Positions 23,914-36,651 of a DNA stretch of 64,000 nucleotides are shown here, in pieces. Origin of the DNA: Diplolepis rosae (Eukaryota > Arthropoda > Insecta > Hymenoptera > Diplolepididae); the NCBI GenBank assembly GCA_030998225.1, contig JAPYXD010000581.1, positions 2,294,001 through 2,358,000 of the forward strand, given 5' to 3'. The position numbers were made by a program, and so were the translations under genes. Within the stretch, counting starts at the first letter, position 1. Each line of letters begins with the position of its first letter. Below the pieces are notes generated by a model. That model searched no databases. It had not been told where the DNA came from and saw nothing but the letters and a program-made list of their open reading frames with translations.

Positions 23914-26900
23914 TTACAAAACAGACTCGATCTGCTTAATTTCTTTCTCGGCTGGCTCCACCGGTGAGGGCGCTGTCTCCACTATCTCTGGAATATCGTC
24001 TTCGTTTTCTTCCTCAATATCCTCGTCGATTGGTGTTAATTGATCTAATACTATAGGCTGCATCTGAAAATAAATACATATTTAATTCAGATCATTCAAC
24101 GAAATATTGTTTAACAAAATTTCTAAACAAAGTCCCAGTTGTCAAATTATTATGATTTATTGCATTTTATCGTAAAAACACATTTTTACCAAAAATAGAG
24201 AGTATAAATTGAAAATCGAAAAATTCATAAAAGGTTTTCAATATATAAAATGAACATTTTGAAAGGTTACAGAAGATAATTTATCATTAATTTACCTGAG
24301 GCCTGGTGCATCGCTTCATCATAGGCGCCATAAAACTAGTTATGGTACTAAGAAGGAAAAAAAATCCTGCCATGTAAAAGGTTATGCCGTAGTTTCCTGT
24401 AGCATCAATGACACCACCAGCAATAGGGGGTCCAACCATCGCAGCTGCTCCTCTGAATAAGATCAGCAAACCAAAAGCATTGGTCAACTTATCCAATCCC
24501 AGAAGATCAACCAAAATTATGGAAGTTAATGAAATGTATCCCGCTATGGACAGAAACAAAAACAGCATTGAATCTGCAAATGATCAACAGTAATAATTTC
24601 CAAAAAACACAACGTGTATAAAATCCCATTCTTACATATCGCAAGTCCAAAAAAGATGCTCGTGGCGACATACGCGCCATAAGAATGACAGAATGGTGTC
24701 GCGGCCAGTGAAATTGAACAGACTATTAAACAGATATTATTTAACAGTAGAGAGTTCACTTGAGGAAAGTCTGCAATGTATCCACAGGCAATACGACCAA
24801 CAATATTCGTGATTCCGATCACGGAGAGCAAAAATGTCGCAGGATTTTCATCAATTCCCTAAAAAAGAATTTTCAATCAAGGAATTTTCAGCAACAAAAT
24901 GCTAATTGAAGGTCTGGATCAAGTAACTCGCCTAAGTGCTCGAGATTGTGTAAAAGTATTGTCCAAACTTTTTAGTGAAAAGAAATTTTAAAAGTCAAAA
25001 AATTAATGTTTTTAAAGTATAGGCTTGTAGAGAATTACGCGATGGATCTATTTCTATTTGCTGATTATTTATCCCATTATTATTTTCAAAAGTATATAAA
25101 AAAATCTAAAAAATGTCTCCAAATTCAGTTAGTTTTTGAAAAACAACCTTTGAAATTCATCGAAAATTGTCAAAAAAAATTGAAAACTATCAGGCAGCGT
25201 GCTTGCTGTTTGGTTTTTTAATATAAATATGACAAACTATTACTTATACGGTTCCTTAATAACAGACAATTTTCAGTTTTTTCTTCTTTTTTTAGGCATC
25301 GCTAGGGTATATTACGAGCATATACCAAGTTTCAAACAGTTTCAATAACATTCGGTCAACTTACGACGATTTATTTCTTAAAAACTAATTGAATTAATTA
25401 ATTAAAAAATTAGTTAATAAAAAAATCACCAAATGAAAAAACAGAAAATAGAACAAGTTTCATTTAGTAATTTTCTACAAGCCTATATTTGGAAAAAAAT
25501 TAATATTATTTATGTATTTGGTACAGATTCTCAATTGGTAAAAATGTTTAAAAAACAGAAATATAAATATCAAAATACTCACGTCCTTTATCGCAGCTCG
25601 AGGAAGATAGACAAAGGGAATATAAGTAGCAGCCATTCCAAAAATGTTGCTAATACCAATCATGAGAAATACGGGATTCTTCAATAAACTAACATCCAAC
25701 ATAGTGCCCAACGCTTCTTTAAAAGAGTCTGGTAAAACAAGACAAGGACACAATGGTTCTGAAAATAAAAGCAAATCAACTGTTAGATAAAAATTAAACA
25801 ATTTTAAATCTATTGCATTTTTTTGAGTAAAAAATACTCACGTTGTGGCCCTTTTTCAAAATCACCATCTCTAACATCTCCTCGCACGGATTTTGAAAGC
25901 GAGATAACACTCTGTCGATAATTAGTAAGGGATTTCTGACTTTGATACTCAGGTAAATTAACTACGCTGCCACTATAAAAAATATCCTTCCGAGACAAGG
26001 GACGAATTATCATTGGCTTCTCTTTAGGAATACTAGATTTGCTTGTTGTAAACGTTATGCTCTCTCCATCCTAAAGCACAAAATTAAAAATATTAAATAC
26101 ATTCTAGATTTTAAAAATACAACCATTTTTAAAATAATAAACTCACATCCATTTCAGTGTTATTATTTCGAGATCCTAACATGCTGCTAACAGAAAGTCT
26201 AAGGTGCAGACTCTTTCTGATGTCGCCGTTTGAATTCAAGGTGGTCCTAGAATTTTTTATCGCACTGAGACTCGGTTTGTATCTTTCACCGGTGCTCGTT
26301 TTACGAATCCTATCGAAAAAGGGTACAGAGCCATTTTTAGGCAAACCCTGGACGTGAGTCGTGAAAGCTGGTTGGGAAGCATTCCGAGGGATAACTGCCT
26401 TATTGAATTCATCAGGTTTGTCCAGCATGTCCTGCGTCTCTTTGATATCATCGATGGCTTTTTTGCTTTTTGATTTCGTGGATGAGCTCTTTAAATCCAT
26501 ACTTCCGCTGTTGCTTGTTGCCCCGCTCGAAGAATGTTCTTGCACTTTTACCTCCGAAATAGTAGGAAGAGTCGGCACAGTTGGTACTGGAGTCAGCGGA
26601 GTTCCTTTCATAATATGAGTATCAATTAATATAATCGACGTGTTCTTTCTTACAACTAAAATCAACATCCAGCAAGTTCAAAATTCGTAATTTCAGAAAT
26701 CACAGCGGTTCAGAGACTAAATTTCAGGAAATATGGGTTTTTTTAACAGAGAGAAATTTCTTCTATTAAAAATACCAGGGTAGTAAATAAATGTTAATAA
26801 ATAAAATAGGAAACTGCCTGTTATTTCTGTAAATTTAAAATTGCTGAAAATAATTTCTAGGTGATTAACTAGTGTGAAAAAAGCATTAGTAGCGGGCGAA

Positions 26901-28125
26901 TTTTCATACCAGGCACTAATTGGTCTAAATTGAAACTGGAGTGTACGCCAGGGTCGACATTAATTGGCATTTTCATTCTCTTCTCCATAGATCCGTCCGG
27001 AAGTTGTACCATAAAGTACGAACCCCCAATGCTTCCTCGTTCCATTTGAAATCTTTTTTCCTCTGCCATTCTCTGAAGAAGTGGCTTCACGGACGAACTT
27101 TTTGAATACTCTAGTGGTCTCATCATTGCTCCAAAAACCTAATCGCAAAGTAGATTTTTTAATATAACGATTATAATTATTTTATCTGCAATATATTATT
27201 AGATCATTTTCTTACCACGCAATTAAGTATAAGGCCAGCTAAAATCAAGTTTGCTCCTTGCCATTTATACTCTGTCAGCAAAAGCTCTGCTAGGGACGGA
27301 AAAAAAACAGTTCCGAATCCCGAACCACAGACGGCGATTCCTGTGGCTAACGATCTCTTAGTTTCAAAGTAATATCCTACACACACTACGGCTGGTAAAT
27401 AAATCAGACCAAAACCAATACCTAAAAGAAAAAAATTTGTTTTTTAATCTTAATTAAATATTTTCTCAGAAGTTATTGTCAAAACGAAATGTATCATACC
27501 TCCTAATACTCCATAAGTCAGTATAAGCATATTTACGGAGCTTGAAAACGTCGACAGGACAAATGCAATAGTACCAATAAAACTACCAGCTATACACACA
27601 TTCCGACAGCCATACTTATTTGTTAAAGCGCTGACAATAGGTCCTAGAAAATAAATGTTTTTTTAAGTATAAATATATATTATATATACAATAAAACCTC
27701 GAAGGTTGTATTATTTCGAGGTAGAATAAAAATGTTGATTTCTAGAAAAGTATTCCTCAGTTAAAGAAACTTTACAATATGTTTGAGGCTTATTATTTTC
27801 TGGTGTAGAGTTTCATGATTCTTGAATTACCTGCGCTGAGATACACGCCAGATAGAAGAGACCCAACCCATGCAGTTGTGCCCAGACTCTCTCCAAAATG
27901 CTTAGCGAACGGTTCGTGAAATTTGCCAAATGTGTATGCGATGCCGTCCACTATCATGTTACACATAAATGATGCAAATACCACAACCCATCCATAGCCA
28001 CCATCCGGTGGCGGTGGTATGTCGTGATATTCGCATAACGAAACATCATCTTCGGGCGAAGTCTCATCGGCTCCTCCATCTCCTGTTAATTTAGCTTGTT
28101 CTTCTACAGAATACTCGCTTTCCGT
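23914..28125 (-). CDS. Monocarboxylate transporter-like SLC16 protein (MCT-B), exons 2-11
   Basis: Ten exons: 28125-27831, 27643-27500, 27421-27216, 27138-26910, 26655-26147, 26070-25842, 25758-25583, 24858-24636, 24573-24296, 24063-23914. They give 813 codons and begin in phase 0 after a TTTTCCAG acceptor, so the start codon is in an upstream exon (candidates at 38.7 and 35.3 kb). The SLC16 signature [16 protein letters not shown] precedes helix 1, and [20 protein letters not shown] marks helix 5. The central cytoplasmic loop is much longer than in MCT-A (exons 4-7, Ser/Lys/Pro-rich). It ends with [20 protein letters not shown], which matches the [11 protein letters not shown] block of MCT-A. 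Helices 7-12 follow, then a 50-residue acidic tail ([11 protein letters not shown]) typical of regulatory or partner-binding tails. Several intron positions match MCT-A; the intron in the last helix of MCT-A is missing here. Confidence 0.92.
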
Positions 28126-29738
28126 CTGGAAAATTATCAAGGAAACACCTGTTAAAATCAAGCTTTATTTGTAGTAGAAAAAAACAACTACTTTAAATTC
28201 AAAAGTTTTTAATCGAATACATCAAACTTGTATTTATTACACTCCAAACTAGAAATATTTTGGAGCATAAGAGCTTTGAACAACCAGAAATTAAGAAAAC
28301 TTCCAAAATTTGTTTACACAGAAACAAATGTCTAACATAAATAATCCTTTTTTGGATAACAATTATTGTAGTTACTTGTTCATAAAAAATGATTTAGAAT
28401 AAGAACGTTTTCAAGTGATAGTAAAAAATAAAATACTAATTTTAAAAACTAAGACGGTCAAGTCTTTAAAAATTGTTTAATAAACAAAATTAGCTCTCAT
28501 TGATTAAAATTAGATCCTCTATTATTACTTTTATTTTTATATTTTAATTATTATTCTATTATTAAAAAAATAATTTCTTATGATTTCAATTTTCTCCAAT
28601 AAAATATTAAGTCGCGATCGATCCTCCTTAACATAATTATAAATTTCAACTGGATATTTATATTAGAAACATCTTTTTACAATAAATTAAAATAAACCAC
28701 AACTATAATTTTTTTTATAAATTTGTAATAAATTGTTACATTTTTTAAAAATATTCGACTTCCAATAAAAAGTCTTAGTTTCTTGACAATTTTCATATAA
28801 TTATCGACAGTTAATAATAGTTTTTGACAAAATATTTGCACAATTGTCATAATACTATGATTTATTGTAATTTATTCTATTTCATTGTAGAAACACATTT
28901 CCAGTGGGGATATTTACGAAAGTCAGAATAGAAATTATAATAACAGATACTTAATTTCAAGTCTATAAAATCAGCATCAATTTATAAAGATTATTTGTTA
29001 TTAAGGCGGCAGATTAATCAGGGCTTTTTAGAATGCAAGTTGAAACTCTGAACCTGTTTAGATATGATGAGCAGTTCACCTTGATAGATGCAATAGATAC
29101 AAGAATTAATCATGAAAACCTTGTTTTCGTTAATCAATGTCTTTATAATACAGAAATTTGTTAAACATTCACTGAATTAATGAGCATATTGTGTCTGTCT
29201 ACATTTTACTTTTTTATCGATTAAGATCCATCTTGCAATTTGATAGTATGTTGGAAAGTAGTATGATTAAGGAGTTTTTGTCGATTACTACGTCAATGGA
29301 GATATTTTCAAATACAATGCATAATTCCTTCATTACGTCAACTTCAAAATGTATAAAGTGAATTGATTTTAACCAGAATTTCTCACACGAAAGATTCTAA
29401 TAAAATGATTTTATTATATTTCATGATAAAGATCTAGCAGGTTACACAACATATTTATAATAATATTTTATAATCAAGACTTATGTTGACCCTCAATGAA
29501 TAAAAAGTCAATACTTTTATCAACATACTACATAAATAAAAATATATTTAATTTTTTTTTTAAATCTCAAAAGACTGTAAAACCAGTTTGCAATTGATTG
29601 CAGCAAGAAGTATTTACGTAATTAAATTTTCTTATGCCCTGGGATATAAGAAATTACAAATTAATTCTAGTGATAATTAATAATAATTTTTATCTAAAAT
29701 TTTAAATAAAGGGGATTTATTAAGTAATCACTAATCAA

Positions 29739-30217
29739 TTCCGAGCCAATCAGAACTATTCCGATTCATTCCGATATCTGTACCCGAGCCAATGCGAATC
29801 ATTCCGAACCAATCCAAAAAACATTTTGTATCTCGATTGATGAAAAACGGTAAAAAATCGATCTGACCTAATCCGATTTAACCCGAGGCAAATATCCGAA
29901 AATAAGTTTTCAATCCGAATTTTAAATCAGAATTAATCCGAATCAATCCGACCTCGGATTCATTCGGATTGATTCTAATTGAAAATTTGGTTTGGATCAA
30001 TCCGAGCTCGGGCTGATTCGGATTGAAAACTTGGTTTCGGATTAGTTCGGATTCATTTGGATTGTTGCCTCGGATTAAATCGGATTAGTTCGGATCGATT
30101 TTTTACCGCTTTTCATCAAACGAGGTATAAAACGTTTTTCGGATTGGTTCGGAATGATTCGCATTGGCTCGGATACAGATATCGGAATGAATCAGAATAG
30201 TTCTGATTGGCTCGAAC
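29739..30217. repeat. Foldback element: 0.48 kb near-perfect inverted repeat of TCCGAAT-type units
   Basis: Left arm TTCCGAGCCAATCAGAAC at 29739 mirrors the right arm ending GTTCTGATTGGCTCGAA at about 30216. The arms match almost throughout, with the centre near 29975. Within each arm, short units such as AATCCGAA, ATCCGATT and CGGATT repeat many times. It has no coding capacity. It is most like a foldback or hairpin MITE, but the repeated units suggest slippage or satellite growth inside a palindrome. Confidence 0.85.
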
Positions 30218-31608
30218 TGAACTCCTATTCGATACTTTCGCCAGGGAATCTAATACAGAATCAAACATATTCTTTTGTAATTCAAAAAATATAAATGTTT
30301 TCATGTCATATCGCTTAATGATAAAACAAGTGAGTCAGCTTTTTTTCATTGCGAATGCAGCATTTCTGATTATATTTTATTGCAGTTACTTTTTGCCACA
30401 CAGAAATACATTTTTTTATTTTCCAAATTTAAAAAACTAATTTTCGTAAATTTCTACACATTCATAAAAATGTTTTGAAGCGTCTCAAAAGTGCAGTGGA
30501 TACAAATTATTATCAGCAATATTTAATTTTATCTTGAGTTCTTAGATAAATGAATTCAGTTTGCTCAGGAAAAATGTCAAGGTAATTTAAATTTGAAGAA
30601 AAAAGTAGACATTATTGTCAGACAATAAACTTTTTAAATAAAATTAATAAAAAATTGTAGATACTATAAATGTAATAAAGGCAAATTTCAATCGAGTTAA
30701 ATTGACGTTTTCTCTGAATTCTTTTCTGGTTCAACACCATTATTTTAAATCATGAAAGCCTTTTGAAAATTAACCACCTATAGTCAACTTTTAGATATTT
30801 TCACCAGGCAAACTTAGTGAATCATTAGAGGAAGCAGATTTACTTATTCAGCAAAGTGCAAAACGTACAAAAACATTAAATCAGAAAGCCGTCGCACAAT
30901 GAAACTCGGAAAATCCTTGAATACGGTGACCTTAACAAATTCATTCACTCCTTTGTTCGATCCAATCGGAATCAAATTACCGCCTGTCAAAGTCATGACG
31001 AGTTTCGCAACAATCGAAACTAGAACGAAATGAAGCAGAAAGTGCCCTCTGCATTGACCACGTGCTCTGACTTAATTAACGTTTAGGAATTATGCCAAAG
31101 ACTCGATCAACGACCTCGTCGAGCTGTGTACATCGAAAACAATCGTGGGTGCGTGCATGACAGCAAAAACGGTCAAAACCAAAACGAGAGACGAGGTAAT
31201 CAGCTGATTCGCTCTCACAACCTAAACACCAACGTCACTAAACGCCAAAATACCAAAAACTCATTGTTTTTTCTAATTATTTCTTTACAACCTTATTTAT
31301 ACATCGATTGCAAACAAACATAATTATTTTATTTAACTAGCAAATCATTTAATAATTGATTTCACCTAATTGCGCCATCCTGTGGCATAAACCTAAGGTA
31401 AAAAAACAAATCTCATTGATAGAATTTCTGACTTTACAGTTATAAAAATTAGTCACATATCTAGAGTCTATAATTCAAGAAATGGTGTGATTAAAAAAAC
31501 TATTTTTAAATAAAATATCTTTTGTTTATGACGCAACTGCACTAGGCGTAGGCAAGAACCTAACCTATAAAACTCATTGAGTAGAGATTTGCAACTGTCA
31601 AGGTCGGT

Positions 31609-31661
31609 CACGTGCTGGATAATCACGTGTTTTAGAAAAACGTGTTTCGCCCAGAAACGTG
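31609..31661. promoter_or_regulatory. Cluster of four ACGTG sites (two E-boxes CACGTG)
   Basis: CACGTG lies at 31609 and 31624, and AACGTG at 31639 and 31656, all within 53 bases. ACGTG is the core bound by bHLH-PAS factors such as HIF, and CACGTG is a canonical E-box. The cluster sits in the MCT-B first intron beside the GC-richer patch, so an intronic enhancer or internal promoter is possible. Function is inferred only from motif density. Confidence 0.35.
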
Positions 31662-34600
31662 TTTTGACACGAATTTTTTCTTAACCTACCGTGCTAATTT
31701 TGCGTACTCTGCGTGAGCCGTATTGGCTGTACTGCGACTTGTTGAGCGACACCCGCGACATTCTGCTGCCTCGCACTTTGTTTTCCTTCCGAGGAATATC
31801 TATTAATACGCGGCGAGCAACTACGTGAGTAGCGTTTCGAAACGAATCAAATCAAGAGCACTAGGAACACTCATCGAAGTCTGCAGCCATGGTTTCAATC
31901 TGTAGGCTGGGCTTTGTCTTCCCCCTACACGTTCAACCTGCCATGATGCACTGCATCCGTTGAGATTACTTGCTGCAGCCTTTCCTGGCCTTTCCCTGTT
32001 ACTGTTGAGATTCACTGGGTTTTAAACACTCCTGACTCGCGACACAACGTCAGCGGCCATAAGGTTCGATAACCGAGGCGCGAACTGTCATGACACACCG
32101 AGCTTCCCTTCCTACAGGAGAAACCCACTTCTATTAATACGCCCCCCTCGAAAGCTCCCCTCGCACTCAATGCACGCCACTTTTCCACTGGAAAACTGGG
32201 AGTTGCCACCAAACAAAGCCAGGACTAAAACTGAGCATTTGTTGCACTAGCTAAAAATTCATTTTTCGACTGTTCAGAAATCAACCATTATTGCACTGCA
32301 TTCTGATAAATAATTTCTGCAAATTTTCTTTCATTGCAACTTCTTTGTTATTCTGTGACTGAAATCCAATTTATCGTGGTTTTTAACTTAGCACAATTTA
32401 TAAAGTTGATATTATGATAATCGTTTTTTATTAGATAATTGGATACTTAAAATGCATCTTTTTACTTTTGTGTTTTTGAGGTTAATTTACTTTGAAGAGA
32501 AAGGGATGTAAATTGAGAGAATAAGTAGAGAAACGAACTCCACTTGAAAAATTTTATGAGGAGAAATCGAAGGACACGCTCTACTCTCGACGAAGCTGTA
32601 GCTGTACTACTACTAAAGATTACATTCTGAAAGTAACCTATAAGAACGAAGCATCAGAACGTTCGTTCGCCCCACTCTGTACTCTAAGTGACGTTTTATA
32701 CCACATGGTATCTCTTTGATGCGTGGAAAAAGGCAGAAGATCCAAAATATCACGAAATTGAAAGTTAGACGTGGATATTGATTAAAACGACAGATGATAG
32801 TTGTTAGATATGAAATGGATTGAATTGGAGGGTAAGTGTTATTTTCCCTACGATTTAACTCACTTTTAATATTTCCTAGTGACAGTTTTATATATTTAGA
32901 CAAATATTATTTTTTGTTAATTTGTTTATCAAAGAGATTTCTAATTAATCTTTATTAATTTTATAATTTATTTAAACCACTAAAGATACCTAAAAAACAG
33001 TAAAAATTTTTTATCCAAAAATTGTTAATTAATGTAATATTTAGAAAATAGTAGTAAAACTCTTATTAATGTGTGAAAAATAAACAAATCAACTCTTTGA
33101 AATTATCAATTGCAAAAAAACTTCTATTAAGCCCGCTATGGTTTTCAATTACATTGTTTCATTGTGCGAAGGTCGAATTTACAATTTTTTAAAATTCATT
33201 TAGCATGTGTGCGACTTTCTCACGTATTTCAGTTATATAATTAAACTTTCTGACTCTTATTTACAGTCCGACGCTTATACAAAATAATATTTATTAAAAT
33301 ATGATAAAAAATTTGATATCATTAATAAGAAATTTGAATTTTGATATTTGTAATATTTGAATAAAATTTAAAAATTTTCACTCTCTTGACATACTTTATT
33401 TATTTTAGACACGTTATACAATGTTCATACGACTGATGTCGATTATTAATTAATTAGATAACGAGCAGCGACAATTAGAACTGGCGCATTGCCGGACGAA
33501 AACACCATCTGCTTCTCATCTCATTGTTACAGTGAAAAAATTGGTAGCAAAGTCTTTCGATGATTCAAGAACTCAAACAAGAGATTCAATTCTAGCTAAC
33601 TTAACTCTAAATTAAACTAAATTAAAGTATTTTATTAGTCAGAGAATATGTATAGATAAAGAAAATCAAAGCTTAGATTTATGGTTATTTCTTTTGTAAG
33701 TAATAGCTTACGTCTGTATAATAATTTATTATTATAACCATTAAGTTTTCAAAAGAATTGAAAAGTCTTGATAAATTTGATAAGCAGATAAAATAATTTC
33801 CTCTCTAAAATAAATTGATCAAAGTACATTTTGTCTTTGATATTTTTAAAACACTTTAGGTCTTAAGAAGAAAGAATTCATATTGTTTAAATATTTCTCC
33901 AAATATTTATCGCAATATTTAATTTATTGCTTTTGATATTTTAGAAATAAAGATCACTGATGAGAACTATGATCAGAGTCGAAACGTTTGAAAGTATAAA
34001 ACCTTCTGAATTATTATTTCTGGACCCTAAAGCCAATTATTAACAACAACATCGTATGAAATTTATTTTTCCAAACCCTCATAGGAATATTTTTATTATA
34101 AAGATTATTTTTCAAAACCTAATTTATTATTTCCAAATATTTCAAATTTGCGATTAAAAATATAGACAATGACTTCATTGTCCATATAATAAAAAATGCT
34201 TTATGAGATTTTTATCTAAATGTTGAAAATATGGCAAATAAGACTTTCTCACTGACGAGTTCGTAAAAAATTTATTATTAAATTTCGCTCGAAATTGGAA
34301 GGCTATGAGTAAAAAATATCGGTCATCGTTACTTGAATGATAACACTATAGATAAACGCTTTAGAGATAAAGACTCAACATACAGATAGCTAGATATCGA
34401 TTTCGATACTAATAAATAATTCTGATCTATTGAGATATTACAAAAAAAATAATGAAATTGCGAAAACCATAATTTAATACCAAGTCCTCCTTGAAAACTC
34501 CGATCTTTGTCAGTTCGATGGACTCCGCGATTTATAGAATTTAACGCGCGGATAAGGTATGCATGTAATATAAAATTATCAATTATTATTTACCGATCGC

Positions 34601-35304
34601 TTTCCTGTCCGCGCAACCCACTTTCACTCATCTGCTTCCTACAGTTTTCACTTTACAATTGATATCGTTTTAATTTACCAAAAACCTTCGTTTTTACCGA
34701 TTCTGTCTTAATTTCATATCAATAACGTTTATTTTCATTAAATTATATTTTGCTCCATTCTATTCAATCAATTCCCTAAATTTCATTCTCAAGAAGTCTT
34801 CTTCTTATTTATTAAGTATAGCTTTCATTCTTATTCGATGAACGTATCTATAATTCTAATCTGATAGACATTCTTTTATACAATTACACTCAATTTTCAT
34901 TCACTCGAGATCCCTGCCTATTTCATTTAAATTTAGAGTTCTATTTTAGGGTTGAAAAGTCAAAAAATAGAAAACAATTATAATTACTAACATATTCTTT
35001 GGTACTTCTTTGTTTAAAATATTATTTACCATAAACTAAAAAAAAAAAAAACTCAAAATCTAAATAAGGAAAAAGACTCATCAAAAATCGAGCTGCAATC
35101 TAAATTGCGAAAATCTAATCTAAAATTAGATCTAAAATCTAGAATTGTAGAATATTTAAGTTTGCTAAATAAATTTCTAATTAAAACTTTCTCATTTTTC
35201 AGAAGGCTTCATTGGAATGTGTAGAATTGTCTTTGAGAAAATTGGAGGTCACTTGAAGGGAAATGGAAACGGGTATGAGCTGAGGATAGTTGAATGGTAC
35301 ATAC

Positions 35305-35322
35305 CTTGTTCTTGGGCGGCAT
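35305..35322 (-). CDS. Candidate alternative first coding exon of MCT-B (MPPKNK)
   Basis: On the minus strand, CCTTACC then ATG opens six codons (MPPKNK) and runs straight into a consensus donor, GTATGTACC, in phase 0. That is the phase needed by the acceptor at 28126. The surrounding 35.25-35.7 kb is less AT-rich than its flanks, as expected for a first exon with leader. An 18-nt coding part is weak evidence alone, and it competes with the exon at 38.7 kb. Confidence 0.35.
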
Positions 35323-36492
35323 GGTAAGGATCAAGGACTTCCGACCTGTGGACCCTGAGGAAGTCCTGCACAGGGAGGGAAATGGCCACTGATCTGGACA
35401 CTGGCCAGCTATTCGAGGGAACGAGTGATATTAAAATGCGGGCAGCTCGAACGAACTTATCACTCACGGACGTGCTCACAGCACCATCCAATTCCCCACT
35501 ACCCACCAACACATCTGACTTTAATTCCCTTCCACTCAAATGCAAGCTTATGGAGTGTCATCTTTCTTTTTTCTTTCTCTCACTCGTGCTTATGCTGCTA
35601 GCAATAAACAAAGCAAACTGCGGTGAGGTACAAAGTTCTAGCTGTCTAGCTTGATACCAGATATGAGAATCCACAGGAGGATGAGATCCTAGCCTGGACA
35701 CATCCGCTACTGCTAGGAGAACATCACGTCATAAATATACGACTCTTCTTTTAGATTCCGATTGCCTTGAGTACTTAGATTGATGCTTCTTTCATGAAAC
35801 CGCCTTCACGTGCTGATCGTCTCAAGTTCTAACAATTGGGTTTAATCGTTAGAGATCTCTTAACAATAGAAGTCTTGAGAACAGACATTTGGATCAGCTT
35901 CTTCTAAATTGGGTCTCTGAAGACTAGACCGCTCGGGGATAAAAAATCTGAGGTAGTTCCTTCTATAATTATTTATAAATTATAATTGCTTAAATTTTTT
36001 TGAATTTTTTAAAGAAAATATATTTGTCTCTCAAATGTAGAGAAACGTTAATTTGACTTTTTGCATTTTTCCTTAAGCAGAGTTGATCTTATGGACTGAT
36101 AGGTTCTTATCAAAGAGGAGGAATGTCAGGAGATAATAGGAATTTGGCTCAAAACTACAAATTACAGATTACAAGCTTCAAACAGAAGTTCAAGTTTTAA
36201 AATGTTAGGTGCTTGATTTAAAATTCAAAAGTTGAATTTAAAAAGCTTCAATTACAAAGCACCATAGTGAAATATTTCTCAATCTAAATAAATTGAGTTG
36301 AAGAATTTTAATTTGAAGGCATCCAATGTTGGAAGCTTTTCTCTAATGCCAAGGCATTCAAAGCTAAAGAACTCCGACTTTAAAAGATAATTTAAAGGCT
36401 GGGCACTTCGTCATTAGAGCTTAAATTATATTTCCTCAATCGACTTCATTCTGATACAAATCAACTCAAATTCTATATATTTGGCAACTCTA

Positions 36493-36651
36493 CTTCTAGA
36501 AATCATCGATTGGATACGATTGAATTCGATTGAGAATGATTGAGAAAGATTAAGAAACACGATTAGAAATAATTAAATAAAATTATTTCAATCGTGTTTC
36601 TTAATCGTTCTCAAACAGATCCAATCGCGAATAAGCGATTATTTCTAGAAG
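36493..36651. repeat. Palindromic 159-bp hairpin element
   Basis: CTTCTAGAAAT at 36493 mirrors ATTTCTAGAAG ending at 36651. The inner blocks AGAAACACGATT and AATCGTGTTTCTT flank an AATTAAATAAAATTATTT core. Almost the whole sequence pairs with itself. It resembles a tiny hairpin MITE; no certain target duplication was seen. Confidence 0.7.

Noticed and set aside
32050..32080. tRNA-like B box (GGTTCGATAACC)
   Set aside because: No matching A box or cloverleaf could be built around it.
31821..32212. Two minus-strand ORFs in a GC-richer patch
   Set aside because: No recognisable domain, no good splice context; probably composition effect.
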